DNA of 64,000 nt from Fuscibacter oryzae (GCF_016765795.1 NZ_JAESVP010000003.1:1-64000), one strand, 5' to 3'; shown: positions 26,601 to 36,908, numbered from the stretch's first letter. Notes: generated from the sequence alone by a model not told the origin. Numbers and translations: made by a program.

Positions 26601-29600
26601 ATGGCGACGATGAATTCAGGTCTGGGGGGAACCGCCGGATATGGCGAGCAGTCCTTCAAGACCTCGACCGTCACCGGCAGCCTGGACGATGGCTATGTGA
26701 ATGTGAACATCTCGTCGGTCTTTGGATCGACGGGGGCGAACATCAATGGCACCGGCTACAGCTCTATCTATATCAGCACCAATGGTCTGATCACGTTCCA
26801 GTCGGGTGTTACCGCTTACACGCCCGCTGCGCTGACCACGCTGAACCAGCCTGCCTTGGCGCCGTTCTGGACCGATGCCGATATCAGCAAAGGCGGTGAC
26901 ATCTATTGGGATCTTGATCCGGCAAGCGGCAAGGTCACCATTACCTGGCTGAACGTCGCGCCCTATCAGGGCACCGGGACGAACAGTTTTCAGGTCGTCC
27001 TTACCGCCACGGGCGGCGGGGATTTCAGTGTCGATTACATCTACGATCACATCAATTACACCAACGGCTATGCTGGAAACGCGACCGCCGGGTTTTCCAA
27101 CGGGGTAACACAGACGCTGTTGGAGGGGTCGGGCAACGCCACCTTCTTGGCCACCTATGCCGCAAACGATTTCGACACCAACGATCCGTTGGGCGTCTAT
27201 GGCATGAATTACGAGGCGGGCGCCGCCTTTACCGGTGACGGTATTGTTGATGGCACCGCTGGCAACGATCTGATCGACACAAGCTATGTCGGTGACGTGG
27301 GCGGCGACCGGGTCGATGCCAATGACGCCACCGGATATAGCGGCACGACCGGAAATGGAGACTATATCCGCGCCGGTGCAGGGGACGATACGGTCAGCTC
27401 TGGCCTTGGCAATGACATTGTTTTCGGCGGGGCGGGCAACGATTCCATTTCGGCCGGATATGGCAGCGACACGGTTGATGGTGGCACCGAGAATGACACG
27501 ATTGACGGCGGTTCAGGCAATGACAGCCTGGAGGGCGGCGCCGGCGACGATGTGATCTATGGCGGTGCCGCTGGAGCAGGCACCACCTATACCGCCTCTT
27601 ACACCAAGGTTACGACCGCAACCCAGACGGTCACCGGCACGTCGGGGCGCCCCAACTTTGCGGTGCGAAGCGTTTCCAACGACAATGACCTGACGACCGG
27701 CACCAACACCGGCGTGACCGGGTTCCGCATCGGCAACGGCGATTCCACCGAGACGCATACCCACACGGCCTCGTCACAGGTAAGCGGCGGGCAGATCCTG
27801 TTCAACGGGGTCGACACGACCGAATTCATGACGATCCAGATTGATGGTGTGACCATCAACCTGAATACCGCGATTGCCAATGGCACAGTCACCTTCAGCG
27901 GCGCATCTACCTATGGGGTGAACGCCTCGGGGCAGATCTATCGCTCAACGGGCACAACAGCCAATCCGACGGCGGTCGGTTCGCTGGTAATCAACGTGCC
28001 CTATACCTCGGTGGCCGTGCTGGCGACGGGCACGAACACCAATGGCGCGACATCAGGGTTCTATTACGAGTATTACGTCAACACCCAGCCACTCAATATC
28101 GCGGCGGAAGCAGGCGGAAATGACACCCTGTCGGGCGGGTTGGGCAATGACCTCCTCTATGGCGGCGACGGCAATGATTCGCTGTCGGGGGGCGACGGCA
28201 ATGACCAATTGTTCGGTGGGCTGGGCAACGACAGCCTGCTGGGTGACGCTGGCAACGACACGCTCTCTGGCGATGATGGCGATGACACGCTGTCGGGCGG
28301 CGACGGCAACGATTCCCTTTTGGGCGGTCTGGGCAATGATACCCTGTCGGGGGACGCCGGAAATGACACGCTGTCGGGTGGCGACGGCAACGATTCCCTT
28401 TCGGGTGGCACCGGCAATGACAGCCTGAGCGGCGATGTCGGGAATGACACCCTGTCGGGTGACGATGGCGATGACACGCTGTCGGGTGGTGATGGCAATG
28501 ACCAGCTGTTCGGAGGGCTGGGCAACGACAGCCTGCTGGGCGACGCTGGCAATGACACGCTGTCGGGCGGGGATGGTAATGACCGTCTGTTCGGAGGCAC
28601 CGGCAATGACAGTCTGCTGGGTGACGCCGGGAACGACACGCTTTCTGGCGGTGACGGCGATGACACATTGTCGGGCGGCACCGGCAATGACAGCCTGAGC
28701 GGCGATCTGGGCAACGATTCCCTGTCTGGCGACGATGGCGATGACACGCTGTCTGGTGGCGACGGCAATGACCAGTTGTTCGGCGGGATCGGCAACGACA
28801 GCCTGCTGGGCGATGCGGGGAACGACACGCTGTCGGGCGGCACCGGCAATGACAGCCTGAACGGCGATCTGGGCAACGACAGTCTGCTGGGCGACGATGG
28901 CGATGACACGCTGTCGGGTGGCGACGGCAATGACCAGTTGTTCGGCGGGATCGGCAACGACAGCCTGCTGGGCGATGCGGGGAACGACACGCTGTCGGGC
29001 GGGGATGGTAATGACCGCCTGTTCGGAGGCGCGGGCAGCGACAGCTTGCTGGGTGAAGCTGGCAATGATGTCCTGTTTGGCGGGGACGGCGATGACACGC
29101 TGTCGGGCGGCACCGGCAATGACAGCCTGAACGGCGATCTGGGCAACGATTCCCTGTCTGGCGACGATGGCGATGACACGCTGTCGGGTGGTGACGGCAA
29201 TGACCAGCTGTTCGGCGGGTTGGGCAACGACAGCCTTCTGGGCGATGCCGGAAATGACACGCTGTCTGGTGGCGACGGCAATGACCAGTTGTTCGGAGGC
29301 ACCGGCAACGACAGTCTGCTGGGCGACGCGGGGAACGACACGCTGTCGGGTGGTGACGGTGATGACTCGCTGCTGGGTGGTGATGGCGCGGATCTGCTGT
29401 ATGGCGGTCTTGGCAGCGACAGCCTGAGCGGGGGCAATGGCGACGATACACTGGTTGGTGGCGCGGGCGCTGATACCCTTTCGGGGGGGCAGGGCCAGGA
29501 CTATGCCGACTACTCGGCCTCTTCCGCTGGGGTCACGGTCAATCTGGACACAGGAACAGGATCGGGGGGCGATGCGGCTGGCGATGTCCTGATGGGCGTT

Positions 29601-30659
29601 GATGGGCTGGTCGGCTCTGCCTTTGATGATGTGCTGACCGGATATGACGGCCAGGGGACGGTCGGTGACCTGTTCACCAACATCTTTTATGGTGGCGCTG
29701 GCAATGATCTGCTGGACGGTAAGGGCGGCGACGATCAGCTTTTTGGTGGTGCTGACAATGACACGCTGATCGGCGGCACCGGCAATGACCTGTTGGACGG
29801 CGGCACAGGCAATGACGTGTTCTATGGCGGCAATGGGGCCGACACGATCTATGGCGGGCAGGGCAACGACCAGATTTATGGCGGCAGCATCGGGGATGTG
29901 GTCGATGGCGGTGAGAACACCGGCGACCATGACGTGCTGGACCTGTCAAACTGGGGCTGGCGGCTTACCAATGTCATCTATGACCAGAACAACCCCGAAA
30001 ACGGCATCGTCCAGTTCCTTGACCAGAACGGAGCGGTGCTGGGGTCGATGCAGTTCTCGAATATCGAGAAGGTCATCCCCTGCTTTACCCCCGGTACCCG
30101 GATTGTAACCGACCATGGCGAGGTTGCGGTGCAAGATCTGCGCGCTGGCGACCTGATCCTGACGCGAGACAACGGGTTCCAGCCGTTGGTCTGGGCCGGA
30201 AGCCGGGTGCTGACGGTGGCCAATCTGGTTGCGCGGCCACAGCTTTGCCCGATCCGCATTGCGACGGGTGCGCTGGGCCACGGCCTGCCGGTGCGTGACA
30301 TGATGGTTTCCCCTCAGCACCGGATGCTGATCGAGGGGCCGCGCGCCGAAATGCTGTTCGGCGAGGCAGAGGTTCTGGTGGCTGCAACCCATCTGACGCG
30401 GTTGGCGGGGGTGGAGCCGGTGTTTCCGCAGGGTGTGACCTATGTTCACATCCTGTTTGACGGGCATGAGATTGTTTGTGCCGACGGCGCATGGAGTGAA
30501 AGTTTCCAGCCTGCGCAGCGGATGCTGGATGGCATGGAGGCCGAGCAAGCCAGTGAAATTCTGGCGCTGTTCCCCGACCTGCCTGTGGCCGAGGTGGCTT
30601 TTCCTGCGGCACGGCTGTCGCTCAGGGCACATGAGGCGCGGGTGCTACTGGTGGCGTAA
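26601..30659 (+). CDS. Large RTX protein with nidogen-like head and C-terminal Hint domain (C)
   Basis: This 1352-residue protein has a nidogen-like head (about 1-210; [18 protein letters not shown]). It then has a [11 protein letters not shown]...GDRVDANDA module (about 218-240), a short RTX block, a non-RTX insert (about 323-503) and a very long RTX block (about 503-965) built of larger repeated units. [17 protein letters not shown] segment precedes further RTX repeats and the Hint_2 domain at Cys1161 (PCFTPGTRI, block SPQHR). It has no Sec signal and is predicted to be secreted by type I export and to fold on calcium. Its 3' end overlaps the convergent nucleotidyltransferase gene by 15 bases. 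Confidence 0.85.
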   Translation: MATMNSGLGGTAGYGEQSFKTSTVTGSLDDGYVNVNISSVFGSTGANINGTGYSSIYISTNGLITFQSGVTAYTPAALTTLNQPALAPFWTDADISKGGDIYWDLDPASGKVTITWLNVAPYQGTGTNSFQVVLTATGGGDFSVDYIYDHINYTNGYAGNATAGFSNGVTQTLLEGSGNATFLATYAANDFDTNDPLGVYGMNYEAGAAFTGDGIVDGTAGNDLIDTSYVGDVGGDRVDANDATGYSGTTGNGDYIRAGAGDDTVSSGLGNDIVFGGAGNDSISAGYGSDTVDGGTENDTIDGGSGNDSLEGGAGDDVIYGGAAGAGTTYTASYTKVTTATQTVTGTSGRPNFAVRSVSNDNDLTTGTNTGVTGFRIGNGDSTETHTHTASSQVSGGQILFNGVDTTEFMTIQIDGVTINLNTAIANGTVTFSGASTYGVNASGQIYRSTGTTANPTAVGSLVINVPYTSVAVLATGTNTNGATSGFYYEYYVNTQPLNIAAEAGGNDTLSGGLGNDLLYGGDGNDSLSGGDGNDQLFGGLGNDSLLGDAGNDTLSGDDGDDTLSGGDGNDSLLGGLGNDTLSGDAGNDTLSGGDGNDSLSGGTGNDSLSGDVGNDTLSGDDGDDTLSGGDGNDQLFGGLGNDSLLGDAGNDTLSGGDGNDRLFGGTGNDSLLGDAGNDTLSGGDGDDTLSGGTGNDSLSGDLGNDSLSGDDGDDTLSGGDGNDQLFGGIGNDSLLGDAGNDTLSGGTGNDSLNGDLGNDSLLGDDGDDTLSGGDGNDQLFGGIGNDSLLGDAGNDTLSGGDGNDRLFGGAGSDSLLGEAGNDVLFGGDGDDTLSGGTGNDSLNGDLGNDSLSGDDGDDTLSGGDGNDQLFGGLGNDSLLGDAGNDTLSGGDGNDQLFGGTGNDSLLGDAGNDTLSGGDGDDSLLGGDGADLLYGGLGSDSLSGGNGDDTLVGGAGADTLSGGQGQDYADYSASSAGVTVNLDTGTGSGGDAAGDVLMGVDGLVGSAFDDVLTGYDGQGTVGDLFTNIFYGGAGNDLLDGKGGDDQLFGGADNDTLIGGTGNDLLDGGTGNDVFYGGNGADTIYGGQGNDQIYGGSIGDVVDGGENTGDHDVLDLSNWGWRLTNVIYDQNNPENGIVQFLDQNGAVLGSMQFSNIEKVIPCFTPGTRIVTDHGEVAVQDLRAGDLILTRDNGFQPLVWAGSRVLTVANLVARPQLCPIRIATGALGHGLPVRDMMVSPQHRMLIEGPRAEMLFGEAEVLVAATHLTRLAGVEPVFPQGVTYVHILFDGHEIVCADGAWSESFQPAQRMLDGMEAEQASEILALFPDLPVAEVAFPAARLSLRAHEARVLLVA
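28272..29432 (+). repeat. Higher-order tandem repeat inside RTX-Hint gene C
   Basis: Units beginning DDGDDTLSG start at 28272, 28461, 28731, 28893 and 29163. The first four intervals are 189, 270, 162 and 270 bases, exactly 7, 10, 6 and 10 nonapeptides of 27 bases. The two 10-repeat units have nearly the same nonapeptide order, and the 6-repeat unit equals one of them with four nonapeptides missing. This indicates unit-level duplication and deletion. Confidence 0.85.
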
Positions 30660-31241
30660 GGCGCGCCAGCGAGCCCAGTCTTCGGGTGTATCAAGGTCGG
30701 TCAGGGCGCGGTTGTCGGGCAGGGGAACCAGCCGGAGCTGGCCCTTGTGGCGCTGAAACAGCGCGCGCGCGCCCTCGTCCCCGGTCAGCAGGTTAAGTTC
30801 GGGCCGCAGCCATGCGGGCAGAAGAACCGGGTGGCCGGGTTGGCCGCTTTGGGTTGCGCCGCGCTGGATGAAATCGGGGTCGGCCCCGGCAACGGCCAGA
30901 AGGTCGGCGGTTTCCAGTTCCGGCAGATCGGCCAGCAGCAGCAGAACCGGCGCGTCGGGGGGTATGGCCGCCAGCCCCTTCTTCAGGCTTTCGGCCATAC
31001 CGTCGCGGGCGCGTTCCACGGTTACACGGTCACCGCCCATCCCCTCGATCGCCCGCCAGCGGTCGGGGCGGTCGGGCGGCAGGGCCATTGTGACCGGCAG
31101 TCCGGTGGCCAGCGCGATGCGCAGACTGCGCGCGATCAGGGGCTGGCCATCAATCTGCTCCAGCAGTTTGTCGCGCGGCGCCATGCGGGAAGAAGCGCCG
31201 GCAGCCAGGATCAGGATATGGGGGATTGGGCGAAGGGTCAT
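30645..31241 (-). CDS. MobA/MocA-like nucleotidyltransferase
   Basis: This 198-residue protein has the nucleotide-binding signature [11 protein letters not shown] with the following Lys ([13 protein letters not shown]), [10 protein letters not shown] and the C-terminal [13 protein letters not shown]. That pattern is typical of the molybdenum-cofactor cytidylyl/guanylyltransferase-like (MobA/MocA) group. Its exact substrate is uncertain. No molybdoenzyme gene lies nearby. It sits 50 bases after the dehydrogenase gene on the same strand, beyond a hairpin terminator, so it may depend on read-through or a promoter not visible to me. Its end overlaps RTX gene C. Confidence 0.82.
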   Translation of the reverse strand: MTLRPIPHILILAAGASSRMAPRDKLLEQIDGQPLIARSLRIALATGLPVTMALPPDRPDRWRAIEGMGGDRVTVERARDGMAESLKKGLAAIPPDAPVLLLLADLPELETADLLAVAGADPDFIQRGATQSGQPGHPVLLPAWLRPELNLLTGDEGARALFQRHKGQLRLVPLPDNRALTDLDTPEDWARWRALRHQ

Positions 31242-31264
31242 GCGGCCCAGTCAGCCGTAAAAGA

Positions 31265-31289
31265 AAAGGGGGCGCAAGCGCCCCCTTTT
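31265..31289 (-). terminator. Terminator after the dimethylglycine dehydrogenase-type gene
   Basis: A GGGGCG/CGCCCC stem around a CAAG loop is flanked by AAAA on the left and TTTT on the right, so it can work in both directions. It lies just after the stop codon at 31292. Confidence 0.8.
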
Positions 31290-31291
31290 GG

Positions 31292-33718
31292 TCAGCCGCG
31301 CATCCGCGCGCCGTCGCCGTCCCACAGCGGGGCAAGGTGGACGGTGGCCTTGCGGCGCTCGCCCAGAATTTCGATCTCGCATTCCAGACCGTCCTGCACC
31401 GCATCAGCGGGCAGGAAGCCCATGGCGACCGATTTGTTGGTCCAGTGGCTGAACCCGCCCGAGGTGCAGAAGCCCACGACCGCGCCGTTCAGCCAGATCG
31501 GCTCCCATGCCACCACATCGGCATCCTTTGCATCGACGATGAAGGAAACCAGCTTGCGCTTTGGCCCCGATGCCTTTTCGGCAGTCGCGGCGGCCTTGCC
31601 GATCCAGTCGCTTTCCTTGTTCCAGCGGATGAAGCGGTCAAGCCCGGTTTCGGCGGGGGTATAATCGGGGCTGAACTCACGGCCCCAGCTTCCGAACCAT
31701 TTGTCCAGACGCAGCGACATCATCGCGCGCATCCCGAAGGGGCGCAGGCCCAGATCCTTGCCGTTTTCCGACAGGATGTCCCACAGGTGGCGCACCGACA
31801 TGTTGTCGCAATAGATCTCATACCCCAGATCGGCGGTATAGCTGACGCGCTGCACGATGCAGTTGGCCATGCCCACGGTCATCCGCTTCACATCCATGAA
31901 CTTGAACGCCGCACCCGACACATCGCTGCGGGTGCATTTCGCCAACAGATCGCGCGCCGCAGGGCCGGCGATCTGGAACCCGCTGCGCGTGTCCGACACG
32001 TTTTCAATCGTCACGCCTGCATCAAGGTTTTGTTCAAACCAACGCTGATGCCAGCCCTGGCCGCCATAGCTGGCGGTCAGTTGGAGTTCGGTTTCCGACA
32101 GACAGGAAACGGTAAAGTCACCGATGATCTTGCCGGAATGGGCCAACATCGGGGTCAGCGACAGGCGGCCCGGTTTCGGAATGGCCCCCGCCATGATCCG
32201 GTCCAGCCAGGCCCGCGCGCCAGCCCCTTTGACCAGATATTTGCCGAAGTTCTGCAATTCGTTGATGCCCACACCCTCGCGCACGGCGCGGACCTCTTGG
32301 CTGGTCGCCTCCCATGCGTTCGAGCGTTTGAAGGTCGGCTCTTCATAGCGCGGCTGGCCGGGCAAGGCGTGGTAGTTCACCACTTCCAGCCCGTATTGCT
32401 GGCCCCAGACGGCGTTCATCTTGTCGAACACCTCATACATCGGCGTGGTGCGGAACGGGCGGGCGGCCGGGCGTTCCTCGTTCGGGTAAGACACGTTGAA
32501 GCGCATCTGATAGTTTTCGATGACCTTGGGCACGGTGTAACCGGGGCTGGTCCAGTTGCCGAACCGGCTGACATCAAAGCCGCGCGGGTCGCGTTCAACC
32601 TCGCCCTCGATCATCCATTGCGCCAGTGCCAGACCCATGCCACCGCCCTGAGAGAAGCCCGCCATCACGGCGCAGGCCGACCAATAGTTGCGCAGGCCCG
32701 GAACCGGCCCGATCAGCGGGTTGCCATCAGGGGCAAAGGTGAACGGCCCGTGGATCACGCGCTTGACCCCGGTGCGTTCCAGCACGGGGAAGCGGCGATA
32801 GGCGAAGTTCACCGAGTCTTCGATCTTGTCGAACTGCTCGTTCAGCAGCTCATGGCCGAAATCCCACGGCGTGCCGTCTACCGACCACGGCTCGCAGGGT
32901 TTTTCGTAGAACCCGATGCACAGGCCCCGGCCTTCCTGCCGCAGGTAGGATTCCCCGCCGGGGTCCATCACATGCGGGAATTCGCGGCCAGATTTCAGGA
33001 TATCCATGATTTCGGGGATGTCGTCAGTCACCAGATACTGGTGCGCCATTGGCAGCAGCGGCAGGTAAACCCCGGCCATCGCGCCGATCTCCCGCGCCCA
33101 CAACCCGCCCGCGTTCACCAGATGCTCGGCAATGATGGTACCCTTTTCGGTCACCACCTCCCACGACCCATCGGGGCGCGGATTGGTTTCCAGAACGCGG
33201 TTGTGCAGCACGATCTCGGCCCCGCCCATCCGCGCGGCCTTGGCATAGGCGTGGGTGGTGCCCGAAGGGTCGAGGTGACCGTCCAAGGGATCATAAAGCG
33301 CGCCGATGATGCCTTCCAGGTTGACCATGCCGTCGGTGAACTTGTTGATCTCTTCCGGCCCGAGGATCTCGGTATCCAGCCCCATATAGCGGTGCTTGGC
33401 ACGTTCGGCCTTCAACTGGTCAAACCGCGCCTGATTGTCGGCCAGCGTGATGCCGCCCACATGGTGCAGCCCGCAGGACATGCCGGTGATCGCCTCCAGC
33501 TCTTTGTAAAGCCGGATGGTATAGCCCTGCAGGGCGGCCATGTTGGTGTCGCCGTTCAGCGTGTGAAAGCCGCCCGCCGCGTGCCAGGTGGACCCAGAGG
33601 TCAGCTCTGACCGTTCGACCAGCATCACGTCGGACCAGCCGAGCTTGGTCAGGTGATACAAAACCGAACAGCCGACGACGCCGCCGCCGATGACCAGAAC
33701 GCGGGTATGGGTTTTCAT
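31292..33718 (-). CDS. Dimethylglycine/sarcosine dehydrogenase-type FAD enzyme with GcvT domain
   Basis: This 808-residue protein has an N-terminal FAD-binding oxidoreductase domain (VLVIGGGVVGCSVLYHL), a middle linker domain and a C-terminal GcvT-like folate-binding half (from about residue 430; VREGVGINEL, then LTPMLAHSGKIIGDFTV). This is the layout of dimethylglycine and sarcosine dehydrogenases, which demethylate the amine and pass the one-carbon unit to tetrahydrofolate. His46 in STWHAAGGF matches the His that carries covalent FAD in those enzymes. The start has AGGAG upstream. A liv transporter precedes it, and a palindrome lies in its promoter region. The exact methylamine substrate is not proven. 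Confidence 0.88.
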   Translation of the reverse strand: MKTHTRVLVIGGGVVGCSVLYHLTKLGWSDVMLVERSELTSGSTWHAAGGFHTLNGDTNMAALQGYTIRLYKELEAITGMSCGLHHVGGITLADNQARFDQLKAERAKHRYMGLDTEILGPEEINKFTDGMVNLEGIIGALYDPLDGHLDPSGTTHAYAKAARMGGAEIVLHNRVLETNPRPDGSWEVVTEKGTIIAEHLVNAGGLWAREIGAMAGVYLPLLPMAHQYLVTDDIPEIMDILKSGREFPHVMDPGGESYLRQEGRGLCIGFYEKPCEPWSVDGTPWDFGHELLNEQFDKIEDSVNFAYRRFPVLERTGVKRVIHGPFTFAPDGNPLIGPVPGLRNYWSACAVMAGFSQGGGMGLALAQWMIEGEVERDPRGFDVSRFGNWTSPGYTVPKVIENYQMRFNVSYPNEERPAARPFRTTPMYEVFDKMNAVWGQQYGLEVVNYHALPGQPRYEEPTFKRSNAWEATSQEVRAVREGVGINELQNFGKYLVKGAGARAWLDRIMAGAIPKPGRLSLTPMLAHSGKIIGDFTVSCLSETELQLTASYGGQGWHQRWFEQNLDAGVTIENVSDTRSGFQIAGPAARDLLAKCTRSDVSGAAFKFMDVKRMTVGMANCIVQRVSYTADLGYEIYCDNMSVRHLWDILSENGKDLGLRPFGMRAMMSLRLDKWFGSWGREFSPDYTPAETGLDRFIRWNKESDWIGKAAATAEKASGPKRKLVSFIVDAKDADVVAWEPIWLNGAVVGFCTSGGFSHWTNKSVAMGFLPADAVQDGLECEIEILGERRKATVHLAPLWDGDGARMRG

Positions 33719-33782
33719 GGGGGAAACTCCTGCAAATCTTGGCCGCGACATTGCGGGGCGGGGGCAGGGTGGTCATACGATT

Positions 33783-33803
33783 TTGCGACAAGATATGTCG
33801 CAA
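33783..33803 (-). promoter_or_regulatory. Perfect palindrome upstream of the dehydrogenase gene
   Basis: TTGCGACA and TGTCGCAA are exact reverse complements separated by AGATA, centred 75 bases before the ATG at 33718. A degenerate copy abuts the GlxA-type regulator start codon at 40222-40242. It is a likely operator of that regulator. Confidence 0.65.
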
Positions 33804-33829
33804 GTGGCGAATTGCCCCCCCGTAAAGCC

Positions 33830-33857
33830 AAAGGCCCGCGCGGGTGCGCGGGCCTTT
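33830..33857 (-). terminator. Terminator after livM
   Basis: A 12-bp perfect stem AAAGGCCCGCGC/GCGCGGGCCTTT with loop GGGT lies 22 bases after the livM stop. The stem ends in TTT in both directions. It makes the downstream dehydrogenase a separate transcription unit. Confidence 0.85.
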
Positions 33858-33879
33858 GCCATCGTCATTGGGCAGGTGC

Positions 33880-35184
33880 CTATCTCTCTGGCAGCAGCCC
33901 TTTGGGCGAAAAGCGCAAGACCATCAGCAACACCACCCCCAGCGTTATCAGCCGTGTATGGGCCGAGATATCCTTTAGGCTATCTTCGGTCACCGGGAAC
34001 GGCAGCACCGAGACGACATGGCGCAGAATGCCCGGCCCCAGAAACTCCACCGCCAGATACAGCCAGCCGATCAGCAACCCGCCCAGCACCGAACCCCAGT
34101 TGTTCCCCGACCCGCCCACGATGACCATGATCCAGATCAGGAAGGTATAGCGCAGCGGCTGATACGAGCCGGGGCTGATCTGCCCATCCATCGAGGTCAT
34201 CATCGCGCCCGCCAGACCGACCACCGCGCTGCCGATGATGAAGATCTGCAAATGGCGACGGGTGACGTTCTTGCCCATGGCGGCGGCAGACACCTCATTG
34301 TCGCGGATCGCACGCATCATCCGGCCCCAGGGGCTGTGCAGCGCGCGCTCGCTCATCCAGACCAGTGCCAGCAGAACCAGCGTGAACAGCCCGCAATACA
34401 AAAGCTTGACCAGAATGGTTGAGGCGGTGGTGGGGTTCAGCCCCCAATCCTGCACGATGGTCAGGAACCAGGGCGCGACCTGCAAATCAACCTCGTAAGG
34501 CACGGGCCAGGGGCGCGATTCGATGCCAAGGTTCTTGACGCCGCGCGCCAGCCAGTCTTCGTTTTTCAGGACCATCAGCACGATTTCGGCAATGCCCAAG
34601 GTGGCGATGGCTAGGTAATCCGTGCGCAGGCCCAAGGCGATCTTGCCGATGATCCAGGCGGCCAGCCCGGCAAACAGTGCGCCGACCGGCCAGCCGAGGA
34701 TGGCATTCCATCCCAGACCCCCGATGTTGCCGGCGCGGGTCGGATCATTCGCCTCAACCGCGGTAACGGCGGGGTCAAGAATCGTGCGGTAAACCCAGAA
34801 CAGCACGATCAGATAGACCACCAGCAAAGCCGCCCGCATCCGGCCCGGTTTCATCCGGGGCCAGGCCAGAACCGCCGCCACGATGCCAACGGCGGCAAAG
34901 ATCAGGGCTGCGACAATGCCCCAGCCACCGGCGGCCAGCCCCTCTGGCGCGGGCTTGGCCGCGACCAGCACAACGCCCAAGCCGCCGAGTGCGACAGAGC
35001 CGACGATGCCGGTCGAAAACAGTCCGGCATAACCCCATTGCATGTTCACACCCATGGCCATGATGGCCGATAAAAGGCCCATGGTCAGGATCGACAGCGA
35101 CAGGTTCCAGCTTTGCAGAACGCCGGTCAGGATGAACAGCAGCGCCACGCCGCCAAACAGGATCGGGGTGCGATATTGGCTCAT
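33880..35184 (-). CDS. livM: LIV-type ABC transporter permease (LivM)
   Basis: This 434-residue inner-membrane permease has about ten hydrophobic segments and the family features WGYAGLFSTG near the start and the EAA-like region RAIRDNEVSAAAMGKNVTRRHLQIF. With LivH it forms the membrane channel of a branched-chain-amino-acid-type importer. It is longer than many LivM proteins because of an N-terminal region with extra hydrophobic segments. It starts one base after livH ends and is the last gene of livK-G-F-H-M. Confidence 0.92.
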   Translation of the reverse strand: MSQYRTPILFGGVALLFILTGVLQSWNLSLSILTMGLLSAIMAMGVNMQWGYAGLFSTGIVGSVALGGLGVVLVAAKPAPEGLAAGGWGIVAALIFAAVGIVAAVLAWPRMKPGRMRAALLVVYLIVLFWVYRTILDPAVTAVEANDPTRAGNIGGLGWNAILGWPVGALFAGLAAWIIGKIALGLRTDYLAIATLGIAEIVLMVLKNEDWLARGVKNLGIESRPWPVPYEVDLQVAPWFLTIVQDWGLNPTTASTILVKLLYCGLFTLVLLALVWMSERALHSPWGRMMRAIRDNEVSAAAMGKNVTRRHLQIFIIGSAVVGLAGAMMTSMDGQISPGSYQPLRYTFLIWIMVIVGGSGNNWGSVLGGLLIGWLYLAVEFLGPGILRHVVSVLPFPVTEDSLKDISAHTRLITLGVVLLMVLRFSPKGLLPER

Positions 35185-35185
35185 G

Positions 35186-36190
35186 TCACTTCCCCTTGAA
35201 GATGCCGGTCGGCATGAAGATCAGCACGATGATCAGGATGGAAAAGCTGACCGCCGATTTGTAATCGGTGGACAGGGCCTGCAACAAACCGTCGCCCAGC
35301 CAGTCGGCGGGCAGCAGATAGCCCGCAACCTTTTTCCAGGCATTGGTAAAGATCACCTCGGAAAAGGCGATGATATAGCCGCCCGCAATCGCCCCCAGGG
35401 GCGAGCCAAGGCCCCCCACCACCGCCGCCGCAAAGATCGGCAGCAGCAGGGTAAAGTAGATGAAGGGGCGATAGCTTTTATCAAGGCCGTAAAGCGTGCC
35501 CGCAATCACCGCCAGCGCCGCTGCGATGATCCATGTCACCTGCACCACCCGGTCGGGGTTGATGCCCGACAGCAGCGCCAGATCCTCGTTATCCGAAAAG
35601 GCCCGCATCGATTTTCCGGTGCGGGTGCGTTGCAGGAACCAGAACAGCGCCGCCACGCAGATCGCGGCGACAACCACTGTGACGGCTGCGGTCGATTTGA
35701 TTGCCAGTGGCTCGGCCAGACCAGACCATTCCTTGAACGCCTTGGGTTCCAGCAGGAACCGCGCGCCATCGGCAAAGTTCTGTTCCTCGGTGCCGATGAT
35801 CATACGCACCAGCCCGTTCATCACGAACATCACCCCGGCCGAGGCGATGACAAGGATGATCGGGGCTGCTTTTTTCTGTCGGTAAAAGCGATAGACCACC
35901 CGGTCCGTTCCGAGAACAAAGGCGGCGGTAACCGCAATCCCGAAGGGCAGGGCCAGAAGGGCCGTTGGCAGGGGCCCGGCGGAAATGCCCATCGATTTGA
36001 ACCACCAGGTGAACAGGATCACAAAGGCGGTGCCAAAGGCCATGGTGTCGCCATGGGCAAAGTTGGAAAACCGCAAGACACCGAAAATCAGTGTCACGCC
36101 CAAAGCGCCAAGCGCCAACTGGCTGCCATAGGCAAGGCCCGGCACGAAGACGAAGTTGAGGAAAGCCACAAAGGCGTTGAGAATATCCAT
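35186..36190 (-). CDS. livH: LIV-type ABC transporter permease (LivH)
   Basis: This 334-residue permease has the LivH signature GVTLIFGVLRFSNFAHGDTMAFG near the N-terminus, a cytoplasmic EAA-like loop (RTRTGKSMRAFSDNEDLALLSGINPDRV) and about eight membrane segments. It pairs with LivM. Spacing to both neighbours is a few bases, so it is translated as part of the operon. The substrate is not given by the permease; context points to a methylated glycine compound. Confidence 0.93.
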   Translation of the reverse strand: MDILNAFVAFLNFVFVPGLAYGSQLALGALGVTLIFGVLRFSNFAHGDTMAFGTAFVILFTWWFKSMGISAGPLPTALLALPFGIAVTAAFVLGTDRVVYRFYRQKKAAPIILVIASAGVMFVMNGLVRMIIGTEEQNFADGARFLLEPKAFKEWSGLAEPLAIKSTAAVTVVVAAICVAALFWFLQRTRTGKSMRAFSDNEDLALLSGINPDRVVQVTWIIAAALAVIAGTLYGLDKSYRPFIYFTLLLPIFAAAVVGGLGSPLGAIAGGYIIAFSEVIFTNAWKKVAGYLLPADWLGDGLLQALSTDYKSAVSFSILIIVLIFMPTGIFKGK

Positions 36191-36194
36191 GGCC

Positions 36195-36908
36195 TCAGCC
36201 CCCCAGGAACGAACGGCGGACTTCGGGGTCGGCCATCAGGGCCTTGCCGGTGTCGGTGAAACGGTTTGCGCCTTGGACCAGCACATAGCCCTTGTCGGCA
36301 ATCTCCAGCGCTTGACGCGCGTTCTGTTCGACCATCAGGATGGAAATGCCAGTGCGGGCGATCTCGATGATGCGGTCGAACAATTCGTCCATCACGATGG
36401 GCGAAACGCCTGCGGTGGGTTCGTCCAGCATCAGAACCGAGGGTTGCGTCATCAGTGCGCGCCCCACGGCCACCTGCTGGCGCTGCCCGCCAGACAGTTC
36501 GCCCGCCGCCTGATTGCGTTTTTGCTTCAGGATCGGGAACAGCGTGTAAATCTGTTCGATCGTGTCGCGGATCGTGTCGTCGGTGCGGATGAAGGCGCCC
36601 ATTTCCAGGTTTTCCTCGACCGTCATCGAGGTGAATATGTTGTGGGTCTGCGGCACGAACCCCATGCCCTTGCGCACGCGGGCCTGCGGGGTCAGGCGGG
36701 TGATGTCTTCGCCGTTCAGCCGCACGGCGCCGCCGCGCAGGTTCAGCATGCCGAAGACAGCCTTCATCGCGGTGGATTTGCCTGCGCCATTGGGGCCGAC
36801 GATCACCGCGATCTGGCCCTTTTCGACCGAGATCGTACAATTGTGCAGGATATCGACCGGGCCATAACCGCCGGTCATGCCATCACCGATCAGGAAGGGG
36901 TCAGCCAT
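36195..36908 (-). CDS. livF: LIV-type ABC transporter ATP-binding protein (LivF)
   Basis: This 237-residue ABC ATPase has Walker A GPNGAGKST, the Q-loop FVPQTHNIF, signature LSGGQRQQ, Walker B VLMLDEP and the switch-region motif LMVEQN with Gln in place of the usual His, as is normal in LivF. With LivG it powers import. It overlaps livG by 8 bases. Confidence 0.94.
   Translation of the reverse strand: MADPFLIGDGMTGGYGPVDILHNCTISVEKGQIAVIVGPNGAGKSTAMKAVFGMLNLRGGAVRLNGEDITRLTPQARVRKGMGFVPQTHNIFTSMTVEENLEMGAFIRTDDTIRDTIEQIYTLFPILKQKRNQAAGELSGGQRQQVAVGRALMTQPSVLMLDEPTAGVSPIVMDELFDRIIEIARTGISILMVEQNARQALEIADKGYVLVQGANRFTDTGKALMADPEVRRSFLGG

Noticed and set aside
28120-29480. CRISPR-like array
   Set aside because: The regular 27-base repeats have no spacers and stay in one reading frame as RTX nonapeptides.
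28053-29930. Long open frames on the minus strand and in other frames opposite RTX gene C
   Set aside because: They arise from the repeated 27-base pattern of the RTX coding frame, lack ribosome-binding sites and give low-complexity, unprotein-like translations.
31226-33610. 794-codon plus-strand open frame opposite the dehydrogenase gene
   Set aside because: The minus-strand frame has full domain motifs; the plus-strand one has none and is explained by codon bias.
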